DNA of 35,565 nt from an uncultured Candidatus Saccharibacteria bacterium (GCA_947166295.1 CAMVDR010000006.1:1-35565), one strand, 5' to 3'. Shown: positions 1-8,515, numbered from the stretch's first letter. Numbers and translations are program-made. Notes: a model not told the origin generated them from the letters alone.

Positions 1-235
1 AATCACCTATCATATATACATCACTGCCATCCGAATTACCATTGCCAGTAGATTCTACACAATCATCCGCTTCTGGATCATAAAAATAGGAGTGGTCCAG
101 GCTCGCCGCACGTAAATTCTCCTGCTTCAAAGCCATCACTGGCGCCACTAAAGTAGCTAAAGAGTAAAATATAGCAGTTATTAAACACCAAAAAACTACC
201 ACCTTTTTTCTATTTTTCCGCAAAATAGAATCCAT
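1..235 (-). CDS. Secreted or membrane-anchored protein, N-terminal part only
   Basis: The gene starts at ATG 235 and runs off the left edge, so only about 78 codons are visible. The N-terminus begins MDSILRKNRKK, followed by a hydrophobic stretch (about residues 12-36, ending APVMA), which fits a signal peptide or signal anchor. The mature start contains the motif SYFYDPEADDC. From memory, similar FYDP...C motifs begin secreted cell-wall hydrolase-like proteins of Saccharibacteria, but the catalytic part is outside the window, so I do not assign a function. A TATAAT box lies 6 nt before the ATG and no Shine-Dalgarno site is seen, so the mRNA is probably leaderless. Confidence 0.6.
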   Translation of the reverse strand, partial: MDSILRKNRKKVVVFWCLITAIFYSLATLVAPVMALKQENLRAASLDHSYFYDPEADDCVESTGNGNSDGSDVYMIGD

Positions 236-241
236 ACCCTA

Positions 242-247
242 ATTATA
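242..247 (-). promoter_or_regulatory. -10 box of the truncated secreted gene
   Basis: TATAAT on the minus strand with 6 nt between it and the ATG at 235. Transcription would start at or within a base or two of the start codon. Confidence 0.6.
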
Positions 248-365
248 GCACATTTTCCCCATTTTTGCAAGATTTCGACTCAGAGGCCACCCAGAGACAA
301 AATATAAAAAAGGAAAGCACCAAAAAAACAAAAGTGATAATCAACGATATTAAGAAAGATCTAAA

Positions 366-2045
366 TCAGTTAGTATTAACCATGCAGCGAACCGAGAAAC
401 CGTAGCCCCTATATCCGTAGTTATAGTAGTTTGGGTAGATGGCAGTACTAGCGAAAATGAAGCCAAAATCGCCGTTAGCATTGTAGAGTGTACTAGAACG
501 ATAGCGGCCCCAGTTGCTTAAATCGACAAGCAAGCCGCTGCTGACACGGCCGAACCGCTGATAGTATAGAGGAGCCGTACGAAGCTTATTAAAGCCATCG
601 GTAGCATAAGAACTACCCGAGCTAAATACTTCTTGAGCAGTCATCAAAGTATCGTAGGTACCCTTTGCTGGTAAATCCCAGTTCTTTGGGCAGACAGAGT
701 TGCCCCAAGTGGACCAGTTTGACGCCGCACTCGCATCATTAGTCGCAGTCGCTGCAGGCCAGTTATAGTAATTGCCAAAATGTGTATGTTGGCAGCCTGC
801 CGTATCGCCATCATTGTTGTTGGAGCAAGCTTCTAGTGAGACATAGTTAGCTTCGTTATAGGTAGAAGGGTTGGTATACCTATATCTATCACCCGCATTA
901 GCAGAGTATGGTTTATTGTAATCATCCGTCCACCTAGGCACCGTAGCGGCAGTATCACTACTCCAAACCATATCTATGGTATCAGCACGCTGGATGCCTT
1001 CACCGTCTATAGTGTTAGGTAGCCACGATACTACTCCAGTGTCTTTATCCTTACTATACCCAGTCTCTGCGGTGTATATAGTAGTTCCATATGATTCTGG
1101 GTCTATATCGCTAGTTTCAGAAGTTAAGGCTACCTCACTAGATAAGTCCAGGTCTAAGTTTTGCGTCATCCAGCAATTACCATCTTTAAGTTTGGCTACC
1201 CAATATACCTTATCGTCTCTTACGTCTATAAGTTGCATACCTTTCTCTCCATCTGTGTCTATGGATTTACATATAGTAGGTGTCATATCTTGCATCTTAA
1301 AGTAACCATTATGCATTTCTGCACCTGAAGCTATAAAGGCATCTAGCATAGTAGTGGGGATAGTATTAGATACTGCAGTAAAGTTAATGACGTTAGTATA
1401 TTCTCCACTAGGTTGAGTATTACTTGCTCTTGCTGCTATTTTAAAGTTTACTGTACTATTGGTACTATCTGCTTTTTCTGCCAACTTAATACCAGTATTG
1501 GTATACAATGGTAAACCATTATAGCCAGTGCTAGTATTATTGTAATCCCCACTAATCCAAGTAGTACCAGAGTCTAAGGAATAGCTATAGCCCCAGGTAT
1601 TATTAGTGAAGTTAGCTAGTTCTGATATGTTGGATGATAATGGAGTGAAGACATAGTTATTGTCTACTGTGCTAACTAGATTGGCTGTATTATAGCCATT
1701 ACTGTTGGTGGTATTGTTATTGTTATTATCGTTATTGCTGTTATTACTACTACTATCACTTCCTACTGTAGCATATACGTTATAGCCTTCTGCTATGTTA
1801 GTAGAAACATTTATTGTAATAGTATTACTATCTACTGCACCACCACCTGGAACTAAATTATTAATAATAAGATTATCGTTAGATAAGGATACATTGAGGG
1901 TAGAAAGGAAGGTAAAGCCTATGTTGGTGCTAGTTTGATAGCTTAATGCGGAAACATTATTATCGTTAATACAACCATTATTTATAGCCATAAAGCCAAA
2001 TAATACAGTTATAACTACTATATATAGTATATGTTGTTTCCGCAT
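366..2045 (-). CDS. FISUMP-domain secreted surface protein (559 aa)
   Basis: Predicted secreted protein. I chose ATG 2045 because GCGAGGT lies about 10 nt upstream; a longer GTG start at 2075 would put that ribosome binding site inside the coding region. A hydrophobic signal segment covers about residues 3-22. Next comes a beta-rich domain with Asn/Ser runs that ends near SGEYTNVINFTAV. The C-terminal half matches the Fibrobacter succinogenes major paralogous domain family (FISUMP): VYWVAKLKDGNCWMTQNLDL, a Cys pair in ACSNNNDGDTAGCQH, VCPKNWDLP, and a terminal GFSVRCM. The binding target is unknown. The 3' part (about 366-1000) is rich in CpG and the 5' part almost lacks it. Transcription is governed by the structured leader at 2082-2269. 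Confidence 0.8.
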   Translation of the reverse strand: MRKQHILYIVVITVLFGFMAINNGCINDNNVSALSYQTSTNIGFTFLSTLNVSLSNDNLIINNLVPGGGAVDSNTITINVSTNIAEGYNVYATVGSDSSSNNSNNDNNNNNTTNSNGYNTANLVSTVDNNYVFTPLSSNISELANFTNNTWGYSYSLDSGTTWISGDYNNTSTGYNGLPLYTNTGIKLAEKADSTNSTVNFKIAARASNTQPSGEYTNVINFTAVSNTIPTTMLDAFIASGAEMHNGYFKMQDMTPTICKSIDTDGEKGMQLIDVRDDKVYWVAKLKDGNCWMTQNLDLDLSSEVALTSETSDIDPESYGTTIYTAETGYSKDKDTGVVSWLPNTIDGEGIQRADTIDMVWSSDTAATVPRWTDDYNKPYSANAGDRYRYTNPSTYNEANYVSLEACSNNNDGDTAGCQHTHFGNYYNWPAATATNDASAASNWSTWGNSVCPKNWDLPAKGTYDTLMTAQEVFSSGSSYATDGFNKLRTAPLYYQRFGRVSSGLLVDLSNWGRYRSSTLYNANGDFGFIFASTAIYPNYYNYGYRGYGFSVRCMVNTN

Positions 2046-2081
2046 CTTTACTTTTACCTCGCTTAGAGTTTTCACTTAGGA

Positions 2082-2269
2082 TGCGGTGCCATCTTTATAA
2101 TTTATGAAAAGGCGTATACAAAAATGGCACCGCAAGGGGTGCAACAATCTTACAATTCTTACCGGTGTACAGTTAGAATTCTTAGACTACCTCGCGGCGC
2201 CATTCTAGAACCCTAACAATACACTAGATATGAAAACATCCGGTAGCTTATAATTGTAAAATTGTTGCA
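2082..2269 (-). ncRNA. Structured 5' leader RNA of FISUMP gene, copy 1
   Basis: Elements in transcript order: arm A (2269-2252) TGCAACAATTTTACAATT, a 7-nt spacer, inner arm ACCGG (2244-2240), arm B (2204-2190) AATGGCGCCGCGAGG, inner arm CCGGT, arm A' (2157-2140), arm B' (2137-2123) CCTTGCGGTGCCATT running into five Ts, then element C (2092-2082) ATGGCACCGCA. A pairs with A' over 18 bp with one G-U. B pairs with B' over 15 bp with two G-U. C pairs with B' over 11 bp without mismatch. The B/B' hairpin plus U-run resembles an intrinsic terminator. The Shine-Dalgarno site follows C. The same architecture with a different A/A' sequence precedes the FISUMP gene at 20473. No known riboswitch class is recognised. 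Confidence 0.65.
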
Positions 2270-2274
2270 TTTTA

Positions 2275-2280
2275 ATTATA
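2275..2280 (-). promoter_or_regulatory. -10 box of FISUMP leader copy 1
   Basis: TATAAT on the minus strand; the predicted start is at the first base of leader arm A. The sequence around it (GTGTGG before, TAAAATGC after) resembles the copy upstream of 20473. The -35 match (TTGCGT, 18-nt spacer) is weak. Confidence 0.55.
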
Positions 2281-2337
2281 CCACACTCAAATTTCCCCAC
2301 GCAACAAAAATCCGCAAAAAACCAAAAACATTTTTAT

Positions 2338-4362
2338 TTATTCAAACACCGGCAAGTCATCCGGAAACGGATCAAAATCCCCACCAGAAAAATCATCAAA
2401 ATCATCTTCGGAAAAATCCTTAAATCCGTCCCCATCTTCGTCTTTGTATCCCGCCGAACCATACGGGTTATATCCTAGTTCCGTTAGAAACCTTGACGGC
2501 ATATTATAATTCCGACTTCCATATGAATATCTGCTTGCTGCATAAGTCAAGGACAATTTTCGCATCGCCCGCGTCATCCCCACATACGCCAAGCGTCGTT
2601 CTTCTTCCAGCCCCGCCTCATCTTCACTAGCTCGGCCACTCGGGAATAAACCTTCTTCCATCCCCACCATAAACACCACCGGAAATTCTAATCCCTTTGC
2701 CGCATGCAAAGTCATTAAAGTCACCGAATTCTTCGCTACACTTTCATCCGCACTAGACATCAGGCTTGCATCCGCCAAAAAATCTTCCAGCTTATCATAA
2801 GCCGCCGCGTTACTTACTAAGACTTCCAAGTTCGCCATCCGCTCTTCACCGCTTGGCGTGCCATCATCCGTCAAAGTTTTAAAATCAAAATATTCAATCA
2901 CCTTTTTTACAATTTCACCAGGATTATCATCTAATGAAATTTTTTTTAGAAAATTCACCAATTTTCCAAATCCATTCTTTGCTTTTGCTGCGCTTAAAAC
3001 TTCTAGAATATCCGGATTTTTCAAAGGTTCATCATCTGGTAGTGCATCAATCGCCATCAAAATTTTACCTAACGACACTTCGCCCACTCCAGAAATCACA
3101 TTTTTTACCACGCGCTCCAAACTCACTTTGTCGCGCCCACTAATTAATAATTTCAAAATCGCCAGTACATCTTTTACTTCCTTACGATCATAAAATCTCA
3201 CACCACCCACAATCTTATACGGAATATGCATATTAATAAACGCTTTTTCAAAAGTATACGATTGTGCGTTCGTCCGATATAGCACCGCAAAATCACTATA
3301 ATTCGGATACTGCCTCTGCATATTCATAATTTTAAGTGCTACATAGTTTGCTTCTTCTGTTTCATCACGCAAAGATTCAATCTCTACTGGCTCACCATTC
3401 CCAATTTCCGTAAACAAAGTTTTATCCGTCCGCGTTTTATTTTTATTAATTATTTTTTGAGACGCAGCCAATATGCAACCAGTAGAACGGTAATTCTGCT
3501 CTAATTTAATAACTTTTGCGCCCGGATAATCACGCTCAAAATTCAAAATATTTGTGAAATCCGCTCCTCGCCACGAATAAATAGACTGCCAATCGTCCCC
3601 CACCACACAAATGTTTTTCTGCTCATTTACCAAAAGTTTCACAATATTATATTGCACCACGTTAGTGTCCTGATATTCGTCTATCAAAATATGCTTAAAC
3701 TTTTCTTGCCACTTTTTTCGTACACTTGGATTTTTTTGCAAAAGTTCCAATTCTCTCAAAAGCAGATCATCAAAATCTAGTGCCCCAGCTTTAGTTTTTT
3801 CTTCTTCATATCGCCGAAAAACTTTTGCAATGTTATGCTGATTCGGATATAACGCCCCCGCCGCATATTCGTCTGGCCCATTACCTTGATTTTTCTCGCT
3901 TGAAATAATTGCCTGGATAGATTTCGGTTTCAAATTTTTATTATCTGTTAATTTTAGATCTTTTAAAATGCGCTTTATCAAAGAAACCTGATCATCCGCA
4001 TCATATATTACAAAGTTTCTGTCCAACCCAGCCGCATCTGCTTCAATCCGCAAAATTCGCACCGCAATTCCATGAAAAGTTCCCATATACGGCATAAATG
4101 AGCGCGGCGGATCAATTTCTCCATCAGCACCCGGTTCTAATATCCCCCACAATCTTACTCGCATCTCGTTTGCGGCCTTATTAGTAAACGTTACTGCTAA
4201 AATGTTACTTGGCATCACACCATGAGCTATCAAATTCGCAATCCGGTGTGTCAAAGTCTTCGTTTTACCAGATCCCGCACCAGCAAGTATCAAAAGCGGC
4301 CCAGATAAAGTCTCTACCGCTTCTTTTTGCGCCGGGTTCAAACCTCCTAGAATCGTATCCAT
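2338..4362 (-). CDS. pcrA: UvrD/PcrA-type superfamily 1A DNA helicase
   Basis: ATP-dependent 3'-5' DNA helicase of the UvrD/Rep/PcrA family, expected to act in nucleotide excision repair and replication-fork maintenance. Visible motifs: Q-motif region LNPAQKEAV at the N-terminus, Walker A GAGSGKT (residues 28-34), motif II IDEYQDTN, VVGDDWQSIYSWRGAD, motif IV LEQNYRST, motif V TLHAAKGLEFPVVF and motif VI EERRLAYVGMTRA. At 674 aa it is slightly shorter than typical PcrA. The tail is strongly acidic (repeated DD/DF) in place of the usual C-terminal Tudor-like region. It starts leaderless (-10 TATAAT 6 nt before ATG) and is divergent from the MurA fusion gene. pcrA versus uvrD cannot be separated by sequence alone. 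Confidence 0.93.
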   Translation of the reverse strand: MDTILGGLNPAQKEAVETLSGPLLILAGAGSGKTKTLTHRIANLIAHGVMPSNILAVTFTNKAANEMRVRLWGILEPGADGEIDPPRSFMPYMGTFHGIAVRILRIEADAAGLDRNFVIYDADDQVSLIKRILKDLKLTDNKNLKPKSIQAIISSEKNQGNGPDEYAAGALYPNQHNIAKVFRRYEEEKTKAGALDFDDLLLRELELLQKNPSVRKKWQEKFKHILIDEYQDTNVVQYNIVKLLVNEQKNICVVGDDWQSIYSWRGADFTNILNFERDYPGAKVIKLEQNYRSTGCILAASQKIINKNKTRTDKTLFTEIGNGEPVEIESLRDETEEANYVALKIMNMQRQYPNYSDFAVLYRTNAQSYTFEKAFINMHIPYKIVGGVRFYDRKEVKDVLAILKLLISGRDKVSLERVVKNVISGVGEVSLGKILMAIDALPDDEPLKNPDILEVLSAAKAKNGFGKLVNFLKKISLDDNPGEIVKKVIEYFDFKTLTDDGTPSGEERMANLEVLVSNAAAYDKLEDFLADASLMSSADESVAKNSVTLMTLHAAKGLEFPVVFMVGMEEGLFPSGRASEDEAGLEEERRLAYVGMTRAMRKLSLTYAASRYSYGSRNYNMPSRFLTELGYNPYGSAGYKDEDGDGFKDFSEDDFDDFSGGDFDPFPDDLPVFE

Positions 4363-4368
4363 CCTACG

Positions 4369-4374
4369 ATTATA
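4369..4374 (-). promoter_or_regulatory. -10 box of helicase gene
   Basis: TATAAT on the minus strand, 6 nt before ATG 4362. It sits back to back with the promoter of the gene at 4423. Confidence 0.6.
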
Positions 4375-4409
4375 TCATATTCTAGCTTTTCAAAATATTC
4401 ATCCTGTGA

Positions 4410-4415
4410 TATAAT
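4410..4415 (+). promoter_or_regulatory. -10 box of HTH-MurA gene
   Basis: TATAAT 7 nt before ATG 4423, preceded by TGTGA as a partial extended -10. The TTTTCA at 4387-4392 is a weak -35 at 17-nt spacing. A leaderless start is implied. Confidence 0.6.
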
Positions 4416-4422
4416 TATCCTC

Positions 4423-5973
4423 ATGAAAAAGCCTAAGACTTATCAACAAGTTATCGGTGAAACCGTAGAACACATGCGTATCAAAAAAGGTTGGACTCAA
4501 GACGAGCTTGCCAAAGCCGTCGGCTCTTCTCAATCCGCCATTCATCGTATCGAAAAAGGCGGCCAAAACATTTCCTTAGAAATGATTAAAAAACTCTCTG
4601 AAGCCTTAGGCAACCAAATTCTCTCTATCAACGATTCCGTTTCTCAAAGTTTTCGCATCCGTGGCGGCAAAGAACTTTCCGGCGAAATTACCGTCAACAC
4701 ATCAAAAAATGCCGCCGTTGGTCTGCTTTGTGCAGCTTTACTTAACGAAGGCCGCACAGTACTCCACCGTGTAGCTCGTATCGAAGAAGTCTTTCGCATT
4801 ATTGAAGTTTTAGAATCTATCGGCGTTAAATGCCATTGGCAAAATCGCCATCGCGATCTAGAAATTATATCACCTCGCGAATTAAAACTAGACAAAATGG
4901 ATATCGAAGCCGCTCGCCGCACTCGTTCTATCATTATGTTTTTGGGGCCGCTTTTGCACCGTTTCGCAAAATTCCAACTCCCCTACGCTGGTGGCTGCTC
5001 TCTAGGTACGCGCACCGTAGAACCTCATCTTAAGGCTTTAGAAACTTTCGGTCTTAAAGTGGACGCCGAAAGCAATAGTGGTTTTTACGAAGTAGAAGTA
5101 GATCAACGTATCCTACACGACAAAGAAGATCGTTACATTGTCCTTACCGAACGCGGCGACACTGTCACGGAAAATGTCTTAATGGCCGCCGCTCTCTTCC
5201 CAGGCAAAACTACCATCATTGGCGCCTCGCCAAATTATATGGTACAAGATGTTTGTTTCTTCTTAGAAAAACTTGGTGTTAAAATCACCGGCATCGGCAC
5301 CACCACACTTACTATTTATGGTCGCCCTCGCATCAATGTAGATATCGATTACCATCTTTCCGAAGATCCTATCGAAGCCATGTCTTTCATCGCTGCAGCC
5401 CTCGTCACCAATTCAGAAATCACCCTACTTCGTGCGCCAATCGAATTTCTAGAAATTGAACTAGAAGTCCTAAAAAACATGCACGCCAAATTTGAAAAAT
5501 CCCCTGAATATACTTCCATGAACGGTCGTACACGTCTAGTAGATCTTACCATCAAAAAATCCCAGCTCGTAGCCCCCGTAGACAAAATCCACCCTATGCC
5601 TTTCCCTGGTCTAAACATAGATAATTTGCCATTCTTTTCCGTAATCGCCGCCGTAGCCGAAGGTCGCACCCTCATCCATGATTGGGTTTTTGAAAATCGC
5701 GCCGTCTATACTACTGAACTCGCTAATCTCAACGTCAAAGTGGAGCTTCTAGATGCCCACCGTGTTTACATTGAAGGCCCCACCAATTGGCGCTCAGCTG
5801 AACTTGTCGCTCCGCAAGCTCTCCGTCCGGCGGTCGTTATCCTAATTGGCATGCTTGCCGCACCAGGCACTTCAATCTTACGCAATATTTATCCCATCAA
5901 TCGCGGCTATCAAGATTTCGCCGCCCGCCTTCGCCACCTTGGTGCCGATATCGTACCGCTTACTGGTATTTAA
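4423..5973 (+). CDS. murA: XRE-type HTH fused to MurA-like UDP-GlcNAc 1-carboxyvinyltransferase
   Basis: MurA transfers enolpyruvate from PEP to UDP-N-acetylglucosamine, the first committed step of peptidoglycan synthesis, in the cytoplasm. Residues about 77-510 show the EPSP-synthase fold. SKNAAVGLLCAAL carries the active-site Lys, and GGCSLGTRTVEPH has Cys at the position of the catalytic Cys (E. coli Cys115). Later come TENVLMAAALFPG and a terminal GYQDFAARLRHLGA. Unusually, residues about 8-68 form a Cro/CI-type helix-turn-helix (MRIKKGWTQDELAKAVGSSQ, then SAIHRIEKG). The 516-aa length is about 95 aa over normal MurA, matching the added domain. The fusion is in one frame and the start is leaderless. 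The 3' end overlaps the convergent pgk by 4 bp. The HTH may bind DNA or serve only as an interaction module. Confidence 0.9.
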   Translation: MKKPKTYQQVIGETVEHMRIKKGWTQDELAKAVGSSQSAIHRIEKGGQNISLEMIKKLSEALGNQILSINDSVSQSFRIRGGKELSGEITVNTSKNAAVGLLCAALLNEGRTVLHRVARIEEVFRIIEVLESIGVKCHWQNRHRDLEIISPRELKLDKMDIEAARRTRSIIMFLGPLLHRFAKFQLPYAGGCSLGTRTVEPHLKALETFGLKVDAESNSGFYEVEVDQRILHDKEDRYIVLTERGDTVTENVLMAAALFPGKTTIIGASPNYMVQDVCFFLEKLGVKITGIGTTTLTIYGRPRINVDIDYHLSEDPIEAMSFIAAALVTNSEITLLRAPIEFLEIELEVLKNMHAKFEKSPEYTSMNGRTRLVDLTIKKSQLVAPVDKIHPMPFPGLNIDNLPFFSVIAAVAEGRTLIHDWVFENRAVYTTELANLNVKVELLDAHRVYIEGPTNWRSAELVAPQALRPAVVILIGMLAAPGTSILRNIYPINRGYQDFAARLRHLGADIVPLTGI

Positions 5974-7028
5974 TTCTTCTTGACCACTTCTAATCCCGGC
6001 AATTTCTTACCAGCCAAAAACTCTAGTGCTGCTCCACCACCAGTAGATACTAGCGAATATTTCAAATTCGGATGATCCTTCATCAAATTTTCTACAAACC
6101 CAGTCGTATCACCACCGCATATCACCGTTTCGGCATCTTCCTTTTCACCAATCATTTCTGCTACTATCGTAGAAGCCGTAGCATAAGCCGGGTCCTCCGC
6201 CTTGCCAAGTAATCCGTTCCAAATAATCGTTTTGGCATCAGCAATAAATCCTGTGATTTTTACTGTAGCAAATGGCCCTATATCCAACTTTGCACCATTT
6301 GTATCCTCGTCAAAATCTTCCGCCACATATATATTATTACCACCCACATATCCATCCGCCGCAATCTTGCCACCCACTGCAATTTGCCCAGCTTTATTGG
6401 CAAATTTTTCAATCAGTGGTTTTTTGTCATCTACTTTTGCCCCGCCAATTATCAAAAGTACTGGTTTTTCTGGGTTCTTTGCTACTTTTTCCAAATTTAT
6501 CACTTCTTTTTCTAGCAATAATCCCATATACACCGGCAAAAACTTCGCCACCGCATCTGTAGATGCATGCGCTCTGTGTGCTACCGCAAACCCATCCTGC
6601 ACATACACCTCTGCGTCTACCGCATCAATAATATTCTTAATAAAATCCGCAGAATTTCCTTCTTCACCAGCATCAAATCGCAAATTTTCTAAAAGCACAA
6701 TTTTAGCATCATCAACCTCGCCTATTTTTTCGCCTTTTTCCGGCAGTAAGCAAAAACTAATCTTCTGTCCAGGCAGTAGCTTACGTAATTCTTCTGCCAC
6801 AGGTGCCAAAGTAAGCTCTGGATTATTTTTTCCTTCCGGCCGCCCAAGATGCGAAATCAAAATAATTTTCTTTGTCCCAGCTTCCAAGAGATAGCTCAAA
6901 GTCGGCAAACTCGCCCGAATTCTTAAATCGTCCGTGATTTTACCATCTTTCATCGGCACGTTATAATCTACTCGTACCAATACCACTTTATCTTTTACGT
7001 CCGCATCGCGAACCGTTAAATAACCCAT
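5970..7028 (-). CDS. pgk: Phosphoglycerate kinase
   Basis: Glycolytic enzyme converting 1,3-bisphosphoglycerate and ADP to 3-phosphoglycerate and ATP. Visible signatures: RVDYNVPMKDGKITDDLRI near the N-terminus, SHLGRPEG, ENLRFDAGEEGN, the nucleotide-binding GGAKVDDK, and STGGGAALEFLAGK near the C-terminus. At 352 aa it is shorter than the usual 390-400. The normally conserved WNGPMGVFE stretch reads WNGLLGKAEDPAY, a noticeable departure. It lies 8 nt after pyk with AGGAGG before ATG 7028, so it is the second gene of a pyk-pgk operon. It overlaps the convergent MurA fusion by 4 bp at its 3' end. Confidence 0.93.
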   Translation of the reverse strand: MGYLTVRDADVKDKVVLVRVDYNVPMKDGKITDDLRIRASLPTLSYLLEAGTKKIILISHLGRPEGKNNPELTLAPVAEELRKLLPGQKISFCLLPEKGEKIGEVDDAKIVLLENLRFDAGEEGNSADFIKNIIDAVDAEVYVQDGFAVAHRAHASTDAVAKFLPVYMGLLLEKEVINLEKVAKNPEKPVLLIIGGAKVDDKKPLIEKFANKAGQIAVGGKIAADGYVGGNNIYVAEDFDEDTNGAKLDIGPFATVKITGFIADAKTIIWNGLLGKAEDPAYATASTIVAEMIGEKEDAETVICGGDTTGFVENLMKDHPNLKYSLVSTGGGAALEFLAGKKLPGLEVVKKN

Positions 7029-7036
7029 TATTCCTC

Positions 7037-8470
7037 CTATACGTAGCGCACTTTTATCGTATCTGTACCAATTTTATCTTTATCACCAGACACAATTACT
7101 GCCAAAAGCTCTTCTTCATCATCTTTGGTATGCAAATATTCCGAATCTTTCAATTCTTTAGCCAAATCAAATCCAAAATCTGGAGAATATGGCCGCACAA
7201 ATGCCGAATTTGCATATATTAATGCCAACTGATTTGCCGCACGAGTATTTTCGGTCACCGTAATAATTGGTACATTTGGCCGCTGCGCCGCCATCGTCAT
7301 AGCCGTAAGCCCAGATGCCGTCTGACACACTATCGTATCTGCATCAATATTTTCTGCCAATCGTGCCGCAGCATTAGAAATCGCATCATAAATCCGCTCT
7401 TTCGTTACTGGTGGTCGTGAAATCGGCGCCAAACGTGAGTGATTCTGTGTATACAAAATCACCTTTTTCATCGCTTTCACGGTTTCCAAAGGATATTTTC
7501 CGTTTGCGGTCTCATCAGAAAGCATCACCGTATCCGCGCCCTGCACTACCGCTGTTGCCACGTCCGATACTTCCGCCCGAGTCGGTTCTGGCGAATCCAC
7601 CATCGAACTTAGCATTTGCGTCGCCACAATACAAAGCTTGGCATTAGCACGACACATCGCAATTAATTTACGTTGGATAATTGGCACCACCTCAGCACCG
7701 GCTTCCACTGCCATATCACCACGCGCCACCATGATGCCGTCCGCTGCTTTTACAATTTCCTCCAAATGTTCTTCGCTTTCTATCGCTTTTTTGGTCTCAA
7801 TTTTCGCTACTACTTTAGCCGTAGAACCAAGCGATTTCAAAAGCTCCTTTAATTTCACAATATCACTCGCCGACTGCACAAAAGAAAGCGATACATAGTC
7901 ATAGTCACATTTTGCACCGTATTCAATATCCGACAAATCTTTTGGCGTCAAAATATCACCGCCAAAATCCGTATCCGGCAAATTTAATCCTTTTTTAGAC
8001 ATAATAAAACCATCATTTAACACCTTCACTTTAATGGCTGTGTCAGACACGATATCTATTACTTCGCTTTTCACTTTACCATCAAACATAGATAGCGGTT
8101 CACCCACCTTTACCTTTTCCGCCAAATTATATTGCACCGGCACCGTCATCCCGCCGTCATGTTCAAATCCTTCTGCTGCTTCTAGTATTAATTCATCGCC
8201 AACTTTCAAATCCAGATGATTATCTTTGATAAACCCCAAGCGGATTTTTGGCCCCTGCAAATCTTGCAAAATCGCCACGCTGCGGCCTTTTTTCGCCGCC
8301 GCTTCACGAATCCACTGTATTTGCTGGTCGCGCTCCTCATTAGACCCATGCGAACAATTCAATCTACAACCATTCACACCAGCCATTATTACTTCTTCAA
8401 TTTTTTCAGCCGAATTCGTCGCCGGCCCAATTGTTGCCAAAATTTTTGTTCGTTTAAAAAGTTTACTCAT
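7037..8470 (-). CDS. pyk: Pyruvate kinase
   Basis: Catalyses the last glycolytic step, PEP plus ADP to pyruvate plus ATP. Visible features: N-terminal RTKILATIGPAT, the barrel motif RLNCSHGS, VAKIETKKAIE with the catalytic Lys region, the signature IMVARGDMAVEAG, and ATQMLSSMVDSPEPTRAEVSDVA (shown in part here). The C-terminal regulatory domain runs from about residue 355 (DTIVCQTASGLTA) to the end. Length 477 aa is normal. It is the first gene of an operon with pgk. The upstream -10 (TAAACT at 8478-8483) is weak but again about 7 nt before the ATG, suggesting a leaderless start. It is divergent from the gene at 8516. Confidence 0.95.
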   Translation of the reverse strand: MSKLFKRTKILATIGPATNSAEKIEEVIMAGVNGCRLNCSHGSNEERDQQIQWIREAAAKKGRSVAILQDLQGPKIRLGFIKDNHLDLKVGDELILEAAEGFEHDGGMTVPVQYNLAEKVKVGEPLSMFDGKVKSEVIDIVSDTAIKVKVLNDGFIMSKKGLNLPDTDFGGDILTPKDLSDIEYGAKCDYDYVSLSFVQSASDIVKLKELLKSLGSTAKVVAKIETKKAIESEEHLEEIVKAADGIMVARGDMAVEAGAEVVPIIQRKLIAMCRANAKLCIVATQMLSSMVDSPEPTRAEVSDVATAVVQGADTVMLSDETANGKYPLETVKAMKKVILYTQNHSRLAPISRPPVTKERIYDAISNAAARLAENIDADTIVCQTASGLTAMTMAAQRPNVPIITVTENTRAANQLALIYANSAFVRPYSPDFGFDLAKELKDSEYLHTKDDEEELLAVIVSGDKDKIGTDTIKVRYV

Positions 8471-8503
8471 ATATACTAGTTTACCATATCTTTAGTTTTA
8501 TGA

Positions 8504-8509
8504 TAAGAT
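8504..8509 (+). promoter_or_regulatory. -10 box of small membrane protein gene
   Basis: TAAGAT, 6 nt before ATG 8516; implies a leaderless mRNA. Confidence 0.45.
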
Positions 8510-8515
8510 ATAGAT

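Noticed and set aside
366-640. FISUMP C-termini as targets of a diversity-generating retroelement
   Set aside because: The 3' ends look variable, but there is no reverse transcriptase or template repeat in the window and the three 3' ends share no template-like DNA sequence.
2045-2075. GTG start at 2075 for the first FISUMP gene
   Set aside because: It would place the GCGAGGT ribosome binding site inside the gene. The same site precedes ATG starts at 20473 (as GTGAGGT) and 30591.
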